This document shows, piece by piece, positions 1 through 11,524 of a stretch of DNA of 64,000 nucleotides. The position numbers and the translations under genes are program-made. This stretch comes from Diploptera punctata (lineage: Eukaryota > Arthropoda > Insecta > Blattodea > Blaberidae). The stretch lies in NCBI GenBank assembly GCA_030220185.1, contig JASPKZ010007542.1, forward strand, positions 496,001 through 560,000, in the 5' to 3' direction. The notes below the pieces were generated by a model. The model saw only the letters and a program-made list of their open reading frames with translations. It did not search any database and was not told the DNA's origin. Numbering within the stretch: position 1 is the first letter of the stretch; each line of letters starts with the position of its first letter.

Positions 1-1061
1 AAGTTTTATTTAGTCTAAATTAAAGGAATAAAAGATAAAAAGTAGATAATAGAACAATTTAAGTATGGTTAAAACTACTAATGACCCACTGAATAAATTT
101 AATATTCGGGACCTAAAATTCCCTGATATTTATCTAAATAAAAAAATACAAAATCACGCAGAAAACTTGACCCGACCAAGAATCAAACTCGTGCACATTA
201 CGTCTGAGAGAACCTTGTTACTCCTAGACTACAAATTTTTTTAACAACCGAATAACTTTTTCATAGATTTGTTGTAGTTGTAAAGTTCTCGACACCGCAA
301 GAAAGATGAGAGAAAATAAAAAAGTTTCAGTGCAAGGAAATGTTTCAAAGTGACAATAAATCCTTACTTACACGTTACCGGTAGGCCTATATAACCATTT
401 TTTTAAACTCAGAAGAATATGCCTATAGACTACATGAAACTGAGTAGATATGACAAAAAAAATCATAACGTTTTGATGATCCGTGAAAAAACTAAAACCT
501 TTTTAAGTGTGCGACAGGAATCCCAGATTCTTGGGAGACGAGAAGATTGAGCATTGATAAAAATAAAAGGAAGTAAGATTTCACATTGTTAAGAAGGAAG
601 GTAGTGCAGTGCATAAATAAATCTAAATTATGAAGCCAGATGCCAAATTTAGTATTTAAGTCTCATTTATTTTATTAAAAGAATGAATCAGAACTATTTT
701 TACTAAGATTGCGTGCATGTTAACATGAGGAACACTGTAATATGCATCTACAGTACTAGCTGAAACACATTTTCAAAAAAATGCGTGGTTCAGATGACCT
801 GAGGGAAGGAAAATCTGATTTTTTAGTCAGTCGGGCATAAAGCATAGCTTTGCTAGGGGCACACCATGTTCATTAAAACTAATTTTACGTTACGATTTTT
901 CAGTGAAATTAAAAACAAGTCAATGATGTAGAAATACTGAAAAGTCACCACACGTTTACATAGTAATTAATTAAATTATATACTTATTTGAATGCTTTAA
1001 AGGTCGCTAGTAAATAACCATTTTATTACAAGGATAAAATTACTTGCGGAGAATATAGCAT
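1..1061. other. A+T-rich stretch, no gene seen
   Basis: Low-complexity A+T-rich DNA. I find no long reading frame, RNA gene, terminal repeat or recognisable mobile element. The following LINE 3' tail begins at about 1062. Confidence 0.5.
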
Positions 1062-1688
1062 TTTAAGATTTAAGATTTAAGATGTAAGATTTATTTAGCC
1101 TGGTGGAGTTAAGGCCATGTGGCCTTTTCTTCCACTCACCAGGACAAACATATATTACATAAGAATATAACAATCTTAATTAACTCTAATATTAAACACT
1201 AAGTAAAAATTTGATCAAAAGATAATATCTAATATACATATTACGATCTGTAATACAACCAGTTAATATTAGTTAAAATTAAGACTAAAACTAATAATAA
1301 AATGTATACAAGCAAGACATATTAAATTGTCCCTGTCTAGTGTATATAAAAACAGGAAAATAATGAGATATAGAAAACTAATTTTACGATTATACAATAT
1401 TTAAAACAAACAAATAAAAATATTTGTTATTCTTAATATTATTTACATAAATAATTAAATATATTAATATTGCTAAAAGAATACTATCAGTGAGGTGTAT
1501 AAGTTAGTTTGTTTATTAAATAATTCTTTAGTTTGTTTTTGAAGGATGTTATAGTTTGACAGTCTCTGACATAGGGTGGAAGGGAATTCCATGTTTTGGT
1601 AAGTGACACCGTAAAAGATAATGAATAATATACAGTGTGATGAGGCGGGATATAAAGGACAATGTGCTGATGGGATCGAGTGTCAAGA

Positions 1689-1961
1689 TTATGTGTGTCG
1701 GATAGTCTGATGAAGCGGCGTGACGTGATAATAATTAGGCGATGATGTGTGAAGTATTTTATAGAGAAGGGATAGGGAATGGACAGTTCTACGATCTCTT
1801 AGACGAAACCACGATAATTGTTCCAGGGACGGTGTAACATGGTCAAATTTGCGAATACCACAAATAAAACGTGCGCAAGAATTATGAACACGTTGAAGTC
1901 TTAGAGTGGAAATAATATTTAAGTCTGTAAAAAGAGTGTCACAATAATCAAAATGGGGCAT
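1689..1961 (-). pseudogene. LINE C-terminal fragment (90 codons)
   Basis: This continues the preceding RT fragment in another frame, overlapping it by 14 bases, so a small indel separates them. It carries the C-terminal pattern FDHVTPSLEQLSWFRLRDRR followed by HSLSLLYKILH, common after the RT domain of CR1/jockey-type LINEs. A clearly related segment occurs at about 53,680-53,850 on the plus strand (DHVAPSFQALSWLRLNDRR), which supports a shared family. Confidence 0.7.
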
Positions 1962-2592
1962 TGCAAGTGTTTTCTACTAACATTTTCCTAAGGGCGAATG
2001 GCAAACAATTTCGTACACGATTTAATGAATGTATTATTGAGAAGACTGTTTTGCATGTATGGTTTATTTGTGTATTCCAATTTAAGTTTTTGTCAATAAA
2101 TACTCCTAGAATTTTTACTGTCTCACTATAAGGGATTTGAACTCCGTTTAGTGACACATGCGAAACTGTGTTTAGGTTAATTGTAGATAATAGTCTCTGA
2201 TGACCCATAATGATTGATTGTGACTTTGTAGGATTTAAGTGCAGTCCATATTTAACTGTCCAAGTCATTAGTGAGTCAAGATCCTCGTTAATTTTGGCAA
2301 CAGCGTCATTTAGTGTATATTTGTCTGTGTGGATGTAGATTTGCATGTCGTCTGCAAATAAATTATGTTTGCAATGATTTAGGGAGTTAGATATGTCATT
2401 TATGTAGATTGAAAAAAGCAAAGGTCCAAGTACCGAACCCTGTGGAACCCCAGCTTTACGGAAGGACCAAGAAGAACATAATGTATGATTTCCTATAACA
2501 GATTGCTGGCGCTCATGAAGGTAGGAATTGAACCATTTCGTGGCACTATCAGAGAGTAAGAGGTTTTTAAGTTTATGCAACAATAAGTCCAA
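1948..2592 (-). pseudogene. LINE reverse transcriptase fragment (214 codons)
   Basis: This reading frame covers the palm of a non-LTR reverse transcriptase, the enzyme that copies LINE RNA into DNA at the nicked target. Visible motifs are GVPQGSVLGPLLFSIYIND early in the frame, followed by the catalytic box LFADDMQIY (an FADD variant) and a downstream KTKS-like and LGVFID segment typical of the thumb. It lacks the N-terminal RT boxes and the endonuclease. The frame shifts near 1950 into the next fragment, so the copy cannot make a full protein. It is a dead 5'-truncated copy rather than a host gene. Confidence 0.8.
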
Positions 2593-2998
2593 GTCTACCG
2601 TGTCGAATGCTTTACTAAAGTCCAGTAATGTAAGAATGGTAAGTTTTCGATTATCAGCAGCTTCGCGTATGTCTTCGCAAATATTTAGTAGAGCAGTATT
2701 TGTATAGTGTCCTGTCCTGAAGCCTGACTGAAATTGATCTAGAAGGTTGTAATCATTTAGGTATTCAGTCAGTTGTTTATGGACTAATCGTTCCAGAGCT
2801 TTTGAAAGAGTAGGTAAAATGCTAATGGGTCGAAATTTTAATTAAGCTAATTATTTCAATGCCTGAACGTGAAAATACAATCGTGGATAGAAGTGTAAGC
2901 ATAGTATATATCGAGTTATGAAATTTTATTTATTATATTGCAACCTCTTACGTTTTAAATAATGAAGCGATATAAATAATTATCACTATCTTATTTAT

Positions 2999-3724
2999 CA
3001 TAAGTAATGCCACGAGTGATTTCCAATTTATCTAGAGAATTTGGAAATCAAGAGTGGCATTTGTTAGAACTATTTAACAAATAAAATTAAGCTGTTTACT
3101 CACAAATCATTATTTAACTATAGTTATTTTAAAATATTTATATAGCCTATTTAATGTAAACGGCGATGTTTGAAAACAAATGAGAAACGATTGGTACGCT
3201 TCATCTGCTTCTTTTGTTTATCACAGCAACCAGATCATACTATTTATTGCCAAAGGAACGCAATATTGTAAGAATACTTTCTAGTGGAGAAAAAATGAAA
3301 TACATCAAACTGTATAATAATTCATTTCTGATGTCGTATGATCTAAATATGACAATTATATTTTTCTGGATTATTACCTGGGAAAAAATACATTTAAGAA
3401 AGTATAAATAGTGGTTTCTTTTTTTAGTGGTATAATCAATTGCTACAAATGTTTTTATATTAACTCCCGCAAGCGCTATGTGTTGACATCAATGCACTAT
3501 ATATACAATCTGGTAGCCGTATTTCTTACAGAGTAAGTCACTGTAAAATAATGGTCAGACCTGTTCAGAATATTAAAAAGGTAGGAGCTTTCTTTAATGT
3601 GGCAAATTTAATGTTGATAAATATTTGGTGAAACACGTCTGTGATTGGTTGTAAAACAGAAATCACTGAAACGTGATTGGTTATTGACTCCCATTTGGGC
3701 CATGAGTTAAATAGTCTACAAAAT
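2999..3724 (+). repeat. Unnamed ~0.7 kb interspersed repeat, copy 1
   Basis: The same sequence recurs in direct orientation at 7559-8637. Both begin with ATAAGTAATGCCACGAGTGAT and end near a GAGTTAAATA-TAGTCTA segment. The start forms an imperfect hairpin (GCCACGAGTGATTTCCAA facing TTGGAAATCAAGAGTGGC). No protein-coding capacity is evident. It is probably a non-autonomous mobile element, but the family is unknown to me. The strand given is arbitrary. Confidence 0.6.
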
Positions 3725-3842
3725 CATGTCAAATAAATTTATATTTCACTTAAATATAATACAGTTTACGTTTCTCTACTTTAGGAGTACTTCACATAAA
3801 TGTAGGGACAGTAATATATTACAATTATTTATGTTTTCACAA

Positions 3843-3980
3843 AGAATACATCCATCCATCCATAGTAATTCTGCCCGAGGGCAGGTCTTTCACTGTAATC
3901 ATAGCATTTTCTTGCTATGCTTTGCAGCTTTTCTAGGGAATTGTAGATGTGGTAGCTTCCCGTTGCTTTCCACACCGGTA
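3843..3980 (-). mobile_element. SINE 3' tail fragment (tail type 2)
   Basis: Matches on the minus strand the 3' part of the tRNA-derived SINE seen at 19461-19809, including the words CACCGGTGTGGAAAGCAACG and GCATAGCA. The tRNA-like head is absent, so this is a truncated copy. Confidence 0.6.
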
Positions 3981-4785
3981 TTCTAATAATGTAAGACATG
4001 TCAGCAAACCTTAATACTGAAATTGATCACGGACATCATCTAGTCATCATAATCATAATTAAAATATTCACCATGTCTAGTATGAATTTGTAAGTGAATA
4101 ATGTGTGTTTCGTCTAATTTTGTATTGTTTTGGTGGAGGTCTTGGATTGAGCTAATCACTCATTGAGGAAAGTCTCAACGTCCTTCTCTGTTCAAAAAAG
4201 TATTTGTGTGCTCCAAAATTTAAATTCCTTCTACGTAAAGGTCGTGTCACTGCAAAGCCCGGGTTTCGAGGAGCATGTAAAAGTACCTACAAGTTGAAAG
4301 GTCATACTACGGAGGAGAAGAGCAGGAAGTATTTTGTTGACATTCCTCTTTTATTTTGGATAATTACCCAAAGTCTTTATTAAATCGCCACCCTTTCACA
4401 ATAATCATTTTTCAGCCGATGTCTGTTATGTGTGATTTTGTCGGCATTTTCTACCAATCCCATCAGATTATTATTCAAATGAATTATTATCTGGTGTTTG
4501 TGGTGCAGTATTTAGTTGATAAGAGGATTTTCCACGTGTTCTGCAGACGAACGAAATACACAGTGTGCGTCTATTGGAACCAAAAATATTGCGTTATGTC
4601 TAGATTTTTTAATTATTGTTGCAGAATATGTTTATAATATGAGGCACTCAATCGTAAAAAAGGGTAACTTTTTTTTTTACGAATCGACTTTTGGCAACAT
4701 CGGATTCCTTCAGCTTATTTCATAGGTTGTTGAAAATATCTCTAGGAAATTAAGTTTTTTGTAAGAATAATGTCGGTATTACCTC
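3981..4785. other. No gene seen
   Basis: A+T-rich DNA with only short chance reading frames. No mobile-element signature was recognised. Confidence 0.4.
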
Positions 4786-5160
4786 ATCCACCGCTGTGCT
4801 CTCGAGCCTTATCACGCAGCGGACCCGGGTTCGATCCCCGCTCGGGACAAGTGTCCTGGATGAGGTTTTTTTTTTTGAGGATTTTCCTCATCTGTAAGAC
4901 AAATGTCAGGATACTTTAATGCCCAAACGGTCACCGAACGTCATGTGGCTATCATTATCATCAATATCATATTCACCTCATTAGATTAAGTTTAGGTTTA
5001 AGGCCTCTCCTGGCGCATCATTACCCATCGTCCTCACCCATAATATCATTGGGGCAGCGTAACCCCGCCTTCCAGGCGCCCAACCTCAGAAGTGGGTTAC
5101 AATACGTCAATGCAGGAGAGAATACCTGAAATGTCGAATGATAAACAGGTGGAATTGAAC
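4786..5160 (+). mobile_element. tRNA-derived SINE (head A, tail 1)
   Basis: The tRNA-like head contains an RNA polymerase III B-box match GGTTCGATCCCC (about 4829-4840). The body carries the conserved GCCCAAACGGTCACCGAA segment. The tail runs through CCGCCTTCCAGGCGCC and CTCAGAAGTGGGTTACAAT. The A-box region is damaged by a short internal deletion compared with the copy at 63504. Confidence 0.75.
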
Positions 5161-5860
5161 AAAAAAGTGTCGGTATTATGTTATGATATGTGTTTGGAGG
5201 TAAAACATTGAAACTAACACCGCCCGATGCCGTTTGTTTTGTAGTGATGAGGAGCTTAAATATCATGTTTTTAATATTCGTAATACTTCTGATAACACTT
5301 CTTTACGTGCTGACGAAGATGAAGAACCGTATTATGATGCTGTATATGAGTGCAAACAAATTGGATCCACGTTAATCCTAAAAATGTAAGAAATGATACA
5401 TATACTTCTTAACCCGTTTTGAAGTAAAGCATGATATGTACTATACTTACCAAAGTTCTACAGCCCTTCCGAATTTAGTATATGTTGTACCGAAATCACC
5501 TTTTCGGTACGTAATACTACGCAACTACTACGTCATCGTGTCTTCATTCTTCAGTGATCTTATTAAACAGTGTCAAATTCCTATCTTCCTTGTCCTGTCT
5601 CCTACGTACCCCCCCCTTTCTCCTTTATGCGCCGCGTGTTACTGCGCATATTTCCCTTGCTAGTGAAGTCCTCCAATAAGCTGTACACGTGAACATCAGT
5701 GTCATCATCTATTTTGGTTTCGGCGGAGTCAAGTCAAGAGTAGTTCGAAGGAGCTGTTGGGTTAATCAGTCCCTTAGGCCAGGGTAGGGCCACCAGGAGC
5801 GTGTACCCTAGCCCTTGGAGGGACTGGAGTGTGTGGATGTATGTATGAATTCTTCTTCTT
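5161..5860. other. No gene seen
   Basis: No recognisable domain in any frame. The short open frames here have no supporting motif or codon signal I can defend. Confidence 0.4.
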
Positions 5861-5873
5861 CTTCTTCTTATTA

Positions 5874-5950
<77 letters not shown>

Positions 5951-5958
5951 GTTATTGA
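5848..5958 (+). repeat. (TTC)n/(TTA)n microsatellite
   Basis: Short TTC run that switches to a long, nearly pure TTA run. The poly-Asn and poly-Leu frames across it are artefacts of the repeat. Confidence 0.95.
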
Positions 5959-6231
5959 CTTTTGTTTGGATGACCAATGGTTGTTATTATTTCTTTCTTA
6001 ACTTATTTTTCAATGGTCAAGAAGACTATCTTTTGTTATATTATTTATATTTCACTATATCTGACTTATGACTCTTGTTAAAGAAATTATTTTTAGTTAA
6101 CTTCTGTTTACTGATTGCGTAGCTAGTCATGTCAGGTATTGATATAAATTCCAAAGCTTTCGCAAGCGAATGTAATCTCCTCTTTTCATCTAGCTTCCAC
6201 GATTATAATACTGCTTAGCATAGAGTACTAT

Positions 6232-6498
6232 ATGTTTAATAATTTATTGAGGAAAGGTGGATTAATCTTTGCCTTCTATGGACCCGGGCAAAGGTATGTT
6301 GATTTAAGCACACAATACTTTCAAACTCAAGGTAATTATAAAAAGATAGGTACGATCCCGCACGAACACGCGAGTGGCTGCAAAAATGTTAGCAGAACTT
6401 ATGGTGTAATTAATGCTAACAGAGCATGGGTGCAATGTAAAGGAAGTAAATATTGTACTTTCCATTTATCAACTATAAGTTTAGTGTGTGGTAATTGA
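6232..6498 (+). CDS. Unrecognised 88-codon open frame
   Basis: An ATG-initiated frame with mixed amino-acid composition, four cysteines (two of them in CKGSKYC) and no low complexity. It ends 20 bases before an AATAAA polyadenylation-like hexamer at about 6519. I recognise no domain and see no relative elsewhere in the window. It could be a terminal exon, a mobile-element remnant, or chance. No function is proposed. Confidence 0.15.
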   Translation: MFNNLLRKGGLIFAFYGPGQRYVDLSTQYFQTQGNYKKIGTIPHEHASGCKNVSRTYGVINANRAWVQCKGSKYCTFHLSTISLVCGN

Positions 6499-6594
6499 AC
6501 TTTGTAAAATATAATCGCAATAAAAATATATCTCTGATTATAATTATCCAATATTATTAAACATTTTGTGTTAAATAAAGTTATGTTTTACTTA

Positions 6595-6607
6595 CACACA
6601 CACACAA

Positions 6608-6646
<39 letters not shown>

Positions 6647-6688
6647 CTGCGTGCGTGCGTGCGTGCGTGTGTGTGTGTGTGTGTGTGT
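6595..6688 (+). repeat. (CA)/(TA)/(TG)/(TGCG) compound microsatellite
   Basis: Alternating purine-pyrimidine DNA throughout: CA repeats, then TA, then TG, then GTGC-type repeats, then TG again. Such sequence is prone to slippage and to left-handed DNA. Confidence 0.95.
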
Positions 6689-6887
6689 TATATTGCAGAT
6701 TTTCGTGGATATAAGTATGAATAAGAAAGTTTTCTTGGGTTTTCCGCGTCATGGAATCAAGTTCGGCCTCTGGCCACTGATTCCGACGTTTCGGCATGAT
6801 CCCACATGCGATTATCAAGGAATGATAAGTTCGAGTCACAGGTTTAGGCCTTACATAATTAAACACATATGGTGTTACCTAATAAGT

Positions 6888-7045
6888 CCGACTCCTCACA
6901 TCCTCGGGACTAGTCTCATCATCAGCAGAAGAAGCAGGATATAGGTCTGTATCTGCTGACCCTGAATTCTATACAGCAGATACAGACCAATCTCCTAGTC
7001 CTCCTGCTGATAATGGAACTAGCCCCGAAAGGCCTACAGAAAATT
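6888..7045. repeat. Head-to-head hammerhead-like Penelope ends
   Basis: Two diverging copies of the 3'-end motif of the Penelope-like element at 23055 face each other here. The plus-strand copy (7002-7041) has a CTGATAA core, a stem-II-like segment, GAAA, then the palindrome AGGCCT and a CAG closing arm. The minus-strand copy (about 6890-6930) keeps CTGATGA and ACTAGTCCCGA but is degraded after that. Between them lies a perfect 15-bp inverted repeat, GGTCTGTATCTGCTG at 6944-6958 against 6974-6988. Confidence 0.5.
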
Positions 7046-7174
7046 AATAGTTTACAAAATTGAGGAGATATATTTATTAGATAACAGTTTTAAAATTGTA
7101 TATTATAATTTTAATTCTTTTAAAATTCTAATTATATATTTTATGATTTTTCCCATATTCTTATAAAGACATGT

Positions 7175-7252
7175 GCTACATAATATATATAATATATATA
7201 AAATATATATATATATATATATACACCACATATATATATATATATATATATG
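7175..7252. repeat. (TA)n microsatellite
   Basis: Several near-pure TA runs interrupted by short spacers. They can form cruciforms. Confidence 0.9.
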
Positions 7253-7558
7253 TCATATTACTTTATATGTTTTTTCTTTATTTCGAATGTTGGAGAGTGA
7301 ATCACATTTTCTTACACATTCAAAAATAAAACTATTATTCGGTTAATGAAAAGCAGTCATGCACCTGGTTTGTTTACAGTACAACTAACTCTGCTCGGAA
7401 TTAGCATAATAATTCGATGTTATGTATAGGAACTAATGAAGGTGAAATGTGATACAATGCTTTATAATTTATTAGTTTTGTGGTTTGCTTATGCATCGTT
7501 CGCATTTTTATTGTTTGTTGTTGAACATTTTCCAAATGTCATTATCAAATAAAAATTA

Positions 7559-8637
7559 TCATAAGTAATGCCACGAGTGATTTCAAAATTATCGATAAAT
7601 TCACGACTCACGAAGTGAGGACTGAATTTATCTAGAGAATTTGGAAATCAAGAGTGGCATTTGTTAGAACTATTTAACGAATAAAATTAAGCTGTTTACT
7701 CACAAATCATTATTTAACTATAGTTATTTTAAAATATGGGGCACGCCGTAGCGTAGTGGTTAAGGCACTGAGCTACAAGCCGGAGGGTCGAGGGTTCAAG
7801 TCCCGTTAGGGTCAGGATTTTTAAACTGACCCAAACCCTCTGGCGGCACTATGGCCCTGGGGTCGACTCAGCCTCTAACGGAAATGAGTACCAGACGCTT
7901 GTTCTGGGGTAAAGGCGGCCGTCACGCAGGGCTGACAACCCGGGCTGACATCAAGTGCCGATTGTCTAGAAAAAAGTGGGAGCCTTAACCTCCTACTACC
8001 CCAAGGGCCTCCTGAGGCCTGTTGTGGGATCACTTTACCTTTTACCTTTATTTTAAAATATTTATATATTTAATGTAAACGGCGATGTTTGAAAACAAAT
8101 GAGAAACGATTGGTACGCTTCATTTGCTTCTTTTGTTTATCACTTCAACCATATCATATTATTTTATTTCCAAAGGATCGCAATATTGTAATAATGCATC
8201 CTAGTGGAGAAATTTCTAACCCACGTTTAGGGTAGCTATTATTTAATTTCTGATGTCCTATGCTGTAAATATGTCGATTATATTGTTCTGCGTCATTTCC
8301 TGGAAAATAATTCGTTTAAGAAGTGTTTTTTGTGGTATAATCAATTGTTACAAACGTTTTTATATTATCTCTCGCATGCGCTTTTTGTTAACATTCATGC
8401 ACTATATATACAATCTGGTAGCCGTATTTCTTAGAGAGTCAGTCACTGCAAAATAATGCTATGACCTATTCAGAATGTTAAAAAGGATGTGCTTTCTTTA
8501 TTATAATAAACTTTAGTTGGAAAATTCTAGGCGAAACACGACTGTGATTGGTTGTAAATAAAAATTCATTGAAATGTGATTGGCCATTGACTCCCATTTG
8601 GGGCATGAGTTAAATAATAGTCTAGAAAACCGTATGT
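7559..8637 (+). repeat. Unnamed repeat, copy 2, split by a SINE
   Basis: Second copy of the repeat at 2999-3724. It has about 40 extra bases near its start (AAATTCACGACTCACGAAGTG region) that copy 1 lacks. A SINE (7738-8047) interrupts it, and the two halves join cleanly once the SINE and one copy of its target duplication are disregarded. Confidence 0.6.
7738..8047 (+). mobile_element. Full-length tRNA-derived SINE (family GGGGCACGCC)
   Basis: Begins GGGGCACGCCGTAGCGTAGT, which contains an A-box (TAGCGTAGTGG), followed by a B-box GGTTCAAGTCC. The tail ends in TTTACCTTTTACC-type repeats. It is flanked by a perfect 14-bp target duplication, TTATTTTAAAATAT, at 7724-7737 and 8048-8061. Other copies lie at 14785-15008 (internally deleted), 40472-40650 and 11525-11612 (3' parts only). 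Confidence 0.9.
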
Positions 8638-9226
8638 CCACTTTTTACGGCGTATTTGATCCAATCTGATCATTATGAATATGAATGCAATTCATGTAAA
8701 TATTCTGAGTAGCAAATTTAGATATAGCAGTGTATCCTGATTGGTACATTTATAGCCAGTAGCCTACTGCTGATGATAGCATTAATAAACAAATGTCCGC
8801 CTTAAACAATGCATCGTCTTTACACTTACAATTTCTGTTTATAGACTTGACGTTCTTTCAGATCGCAATATAAAGCTACATCAACAAATCAAATCATGAC
8901 AAAGACATATTATTAGAAAATCACACCTCAAACGGTTTCTTATACAACGAGAAAAATAAAAATAGCATCATTATTATACATAATTATAATCTAATCTCAC
9001 CATTTTATCTAAACAATGGATATAGGAAAATACTGTTTGAGAACTGGTTAATTTTAGTGAACTAGTTCAACATGGTTATCTTGTTCCACGAATTTTAGTT
9101 TACTTCACATATACACACATGACACATCACATTTTAATTTAAAAAGCTAATTAAAATTTCTCACATTATAACCACATTTGTCCTTTCTGTCTTCTTATCG
9201 TTATTAGTTAGATTTAATTTCAGTTA
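8638..9226. other. No gene seen
   Basis: A+T-rich DNA with no recognised coding or mobile signature. Confidence 0.4.
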
Positions 9227-9621
9227 GTTTTTTTTTTTTTTTTTCAAATGCCCCAGGTTTGTCTTTCGACATTCCTGGTTTCTCTCCTGGCATGGCGTAC
9301 TTATAACCCACTTCTGAGGTTGGGGCGCCTGGAAGGCGGGGTTACGTTGCCCCGATGATATTATGGGCGATGATGATGATAATGGTGCGCCAGGAGAGTC
9401 CCTAATCCTAAGCTTAACCTAAGATGAATATGAATGATGATGATTGCGATGGCCATACGATTTCGGGGACCGTTTGGGCCTTAAAGTTTTCCTGACATTT
9501 GTCTTACAGGTGAGGAAAAACGCCGATAAAAACCTCACCCAGAAAAACTGTCCCGAGCTGAATGATGATCGAACCGCTGCGTGACAAGGCAGCACGCTAC
9601 CCCGAGACCACAGCGGTGGAC
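9227..9621 (-). mobile_element. tRNA-derived SINE (head A, tail 1), minus strand
   Basis: On the minus strand the head starts TCCACCGCTGTGGTCTCGGG near 9620. The GGCCCAAACGGTCCCCGAAA body and the CCGCCTTCCAGGCGCCCCAA tail follow, and a poly-A tract (T-run at 9227-9244) closes it. The B-box is mutated (GTTCGATCATC). Confidence 0.8.
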
Positions 9622-10395
9622 TTTTTAAAATTTGTTGTTCTCGACAAATGACCTTATTTATATATTAAAACTTTAGGATCGCTCGTGACAATGAGTGACG
9701 TAACTAGAGCAATGTTATTGCACGATAGTGCCTTCTGTCATACTTACAGCAATGGCGGCCATGACTGGAAGTTCAAATTTCCTAAATTTCGGGACTGTCA
9801 ACCTATAAATAAAAAATAACGATATTGTAATATTGCAAATTATTACCTACCTAGGACGGGAAGTAAAACCACTGTCTTTTATGTATACTACGTACAATGT
9901 ACATAGCCTACAAAAATATATCCAAAAGATAGTGATAATACACTATACGAAAAAAAATCACTGCTATTTAAATGAACTGAACTTTACTTGAAATAATATT
10001 GAAAGTTGACTAAACAAAATACAGTAGGTCTACCTGATTGGTGACACTGCCTGCTGTAGTCTCAACTAAATTATTTTCGGCATTTAATATATACGTATGT
10101 ATATATTGGCCAGATTGCTGACGTCAGTCGATTGTTTATAATGAACGCAAATACCTCCAACAAAGATGTTATTATTTTACTATTATTTATTATTTTCAAA
10201 ACATCATCGTGCAAAAATAATGTACAACACAAGTTTGTGAAGTGTTTTACAGAATCTCGAAAATTAAAAACCGAGCGATTTCCTCCCTTCTGTAAACCTA
10301 GTACTTCCCCGCGTCTCGTAATACTATATTACAACGTGGTTCACTGAATTGAGTTAGCTTAAAAGCGGTACTTTCTACACAGTTTCATCTGTAAT
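9622..10395. other. No gene seen
   Basis: No recognised feature. Short frames here show no domain. Confidence 0.4.
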
Positions 10396-10407
10396 GTTAC
10401 CTCCCGG

Positions 10408-10758
10408 CATTATTATTAATTATTATTATTATTATCATCATTATTATTATCCTTATTATTATCATTATCATTATTATTAATTATTATTATTATTATTATT
10501 ATTATTATAATTATCATCATCCTTATTATTATCCTTTATTATTATTATTATTATCATTATTATTATTATTATTATATTATTATTATTATCCTTATTATCA
10601 TCCTCATCATCATCCTCACCATCATCCTCCTCATCATCATCATCATCATCCTCATCATCATCATCCTCATCATCAGCATCATCATCATCATCCCCATCCT
10701 CTTCATCATCATCATCATCATCATTATCATTATCATTATCATTATCATTATCGTTATC

Positions 10759-10810
<52 letters not shown>
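10408..10810 (+). repeat. (TTA)n/(TCA)n compound microsatellite, ~0.4 kb
   Basis: Long tract of TTA, TCA and TCC trinucleotides with phased blocks, including a run of alternating CATTAT near 10,720-10,760. The Asp/Asn-rich reading frame opposite it is a repeat artefact. Confidence 0.95.
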
Positions 10811-10906
10811 GGAGATACTAAAGACCAACACGTACACACTATTGAGTAACACTAAGGAATTGGGACTGGAAGTAAATATGAAACTAAATAAATGGTCACA
10901 CATAGA
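10811..10906 (+). mobile_element. RTE-like LINE fragment, plus strand
   Basis: Short segment matching the minus-strand RTE element at about 28,060-28,160. Shared words include GAGATACTAAAG, ACTATTGAGTAACACTAAG and GGTCACAC-TAGAAAT. It is cut at CATTATA, where a pogo-like end begins. Confidence 0.7.
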
Positions 10907-11130
10907 AATACATTATACAGTAAACCTTGTTTAATCCGGAACGTGAATAATGCTGAAATCTGTCCAATGTGAACAAATTTATTGGTCCCGGCAAAATAAT
11001 AGTAACTTTACGTGTATTTAATTTGTACAAAACGGAATCTGCCCAACGCGGAAACGGAAGGATATTTCCACACAATTCATGAAAAATGTTTATAAGGCGG
11101 AAAGATAGATAGAGAAATAAATTAGTTTCC
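10907..11130 (+). mobile_element. Possible pogo-like MITE fragment
   Basis: Starts CAGTAAACCTTGTTTAATCC directly after TA, resembling the terminal repeat of the MITE at 26106-26687 (CAGTAAAACTTGTTCAAAGC). It also keeps GGTCCCG and a CCAATGTGAAC-like segment. I could not find a matching right end, so the boundary is a guess. Confidence 0.35.
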
Positions 11131-11524
11131 ACTTCTTTGAATTCCCGTTAGGCAAATTAACAATATGTGACGATTCTCGCCACCGGGTGAAGTAGAGTTT
11201 CTACCTGTATCTGGAATTTTCTTTCGGCCTCACTACACACGTTTTGCGAAATACAGGTTCGTTTAACAAGTATTTGGCGTGCGACATCTGTCTTACAAAT
11301 AACCAGTACAATGTAAAATTTTAAATTAATTTAAGACCTGAGACCGAATATGTACGTATCTTTCGCAGGTAGCGTTCTGAATTTACGGAATAAAGATGGC
11401 ATTAAACAAAATAGTGAAAGTGATTGAAAATAAAGAAAAACAAACTCTCAGTACGCGAAATAATGCCTAAATTTAAATATAGAAAAAACCCAAGTTAAAT
11501 ATCCCTAGGGAATAATGATTTCAA

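Larger units (their letters stand above)
1062..2847 (-). mobile_element. 5'-truncated CR1/jockey-like LINE
   Basis: Non-LTR retrotransposon on the minus strand. It keeps the second half of the reverse transcriptase, the C-terminal region, a 3' untranslated segment and a 3' end of short repeats related to AAATCTTA at 1062-1095. The upstream end stops abruptly near 2847, as expected from incomplete reverse transcription. A relative of its C-terminus and 3' untranslated segment reappears on the plus strand at 53660-54079 and 62619-62834. No endonuclease domain is present. Clade assignment rests on the motif QGSVLGPLLFSIYIND and is not certain between CR1 and jockey. Confidence 0.8.

Noticed and set aside
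7738..7815. True tRNA genes at SINE heads (also 14785, 19461, 27030, 33150, 36640, 63504)
   Set aside because: Each has A- and B-box matches but is followed by a SINE body and tail, occurs in several copies, and does not fold into a full cloverleaf.
10477..10839. Asp/Asn-rich 120-codon frame on the minus strand
   Set aside because: It is the translation of a TTA/TCA microsatellite.
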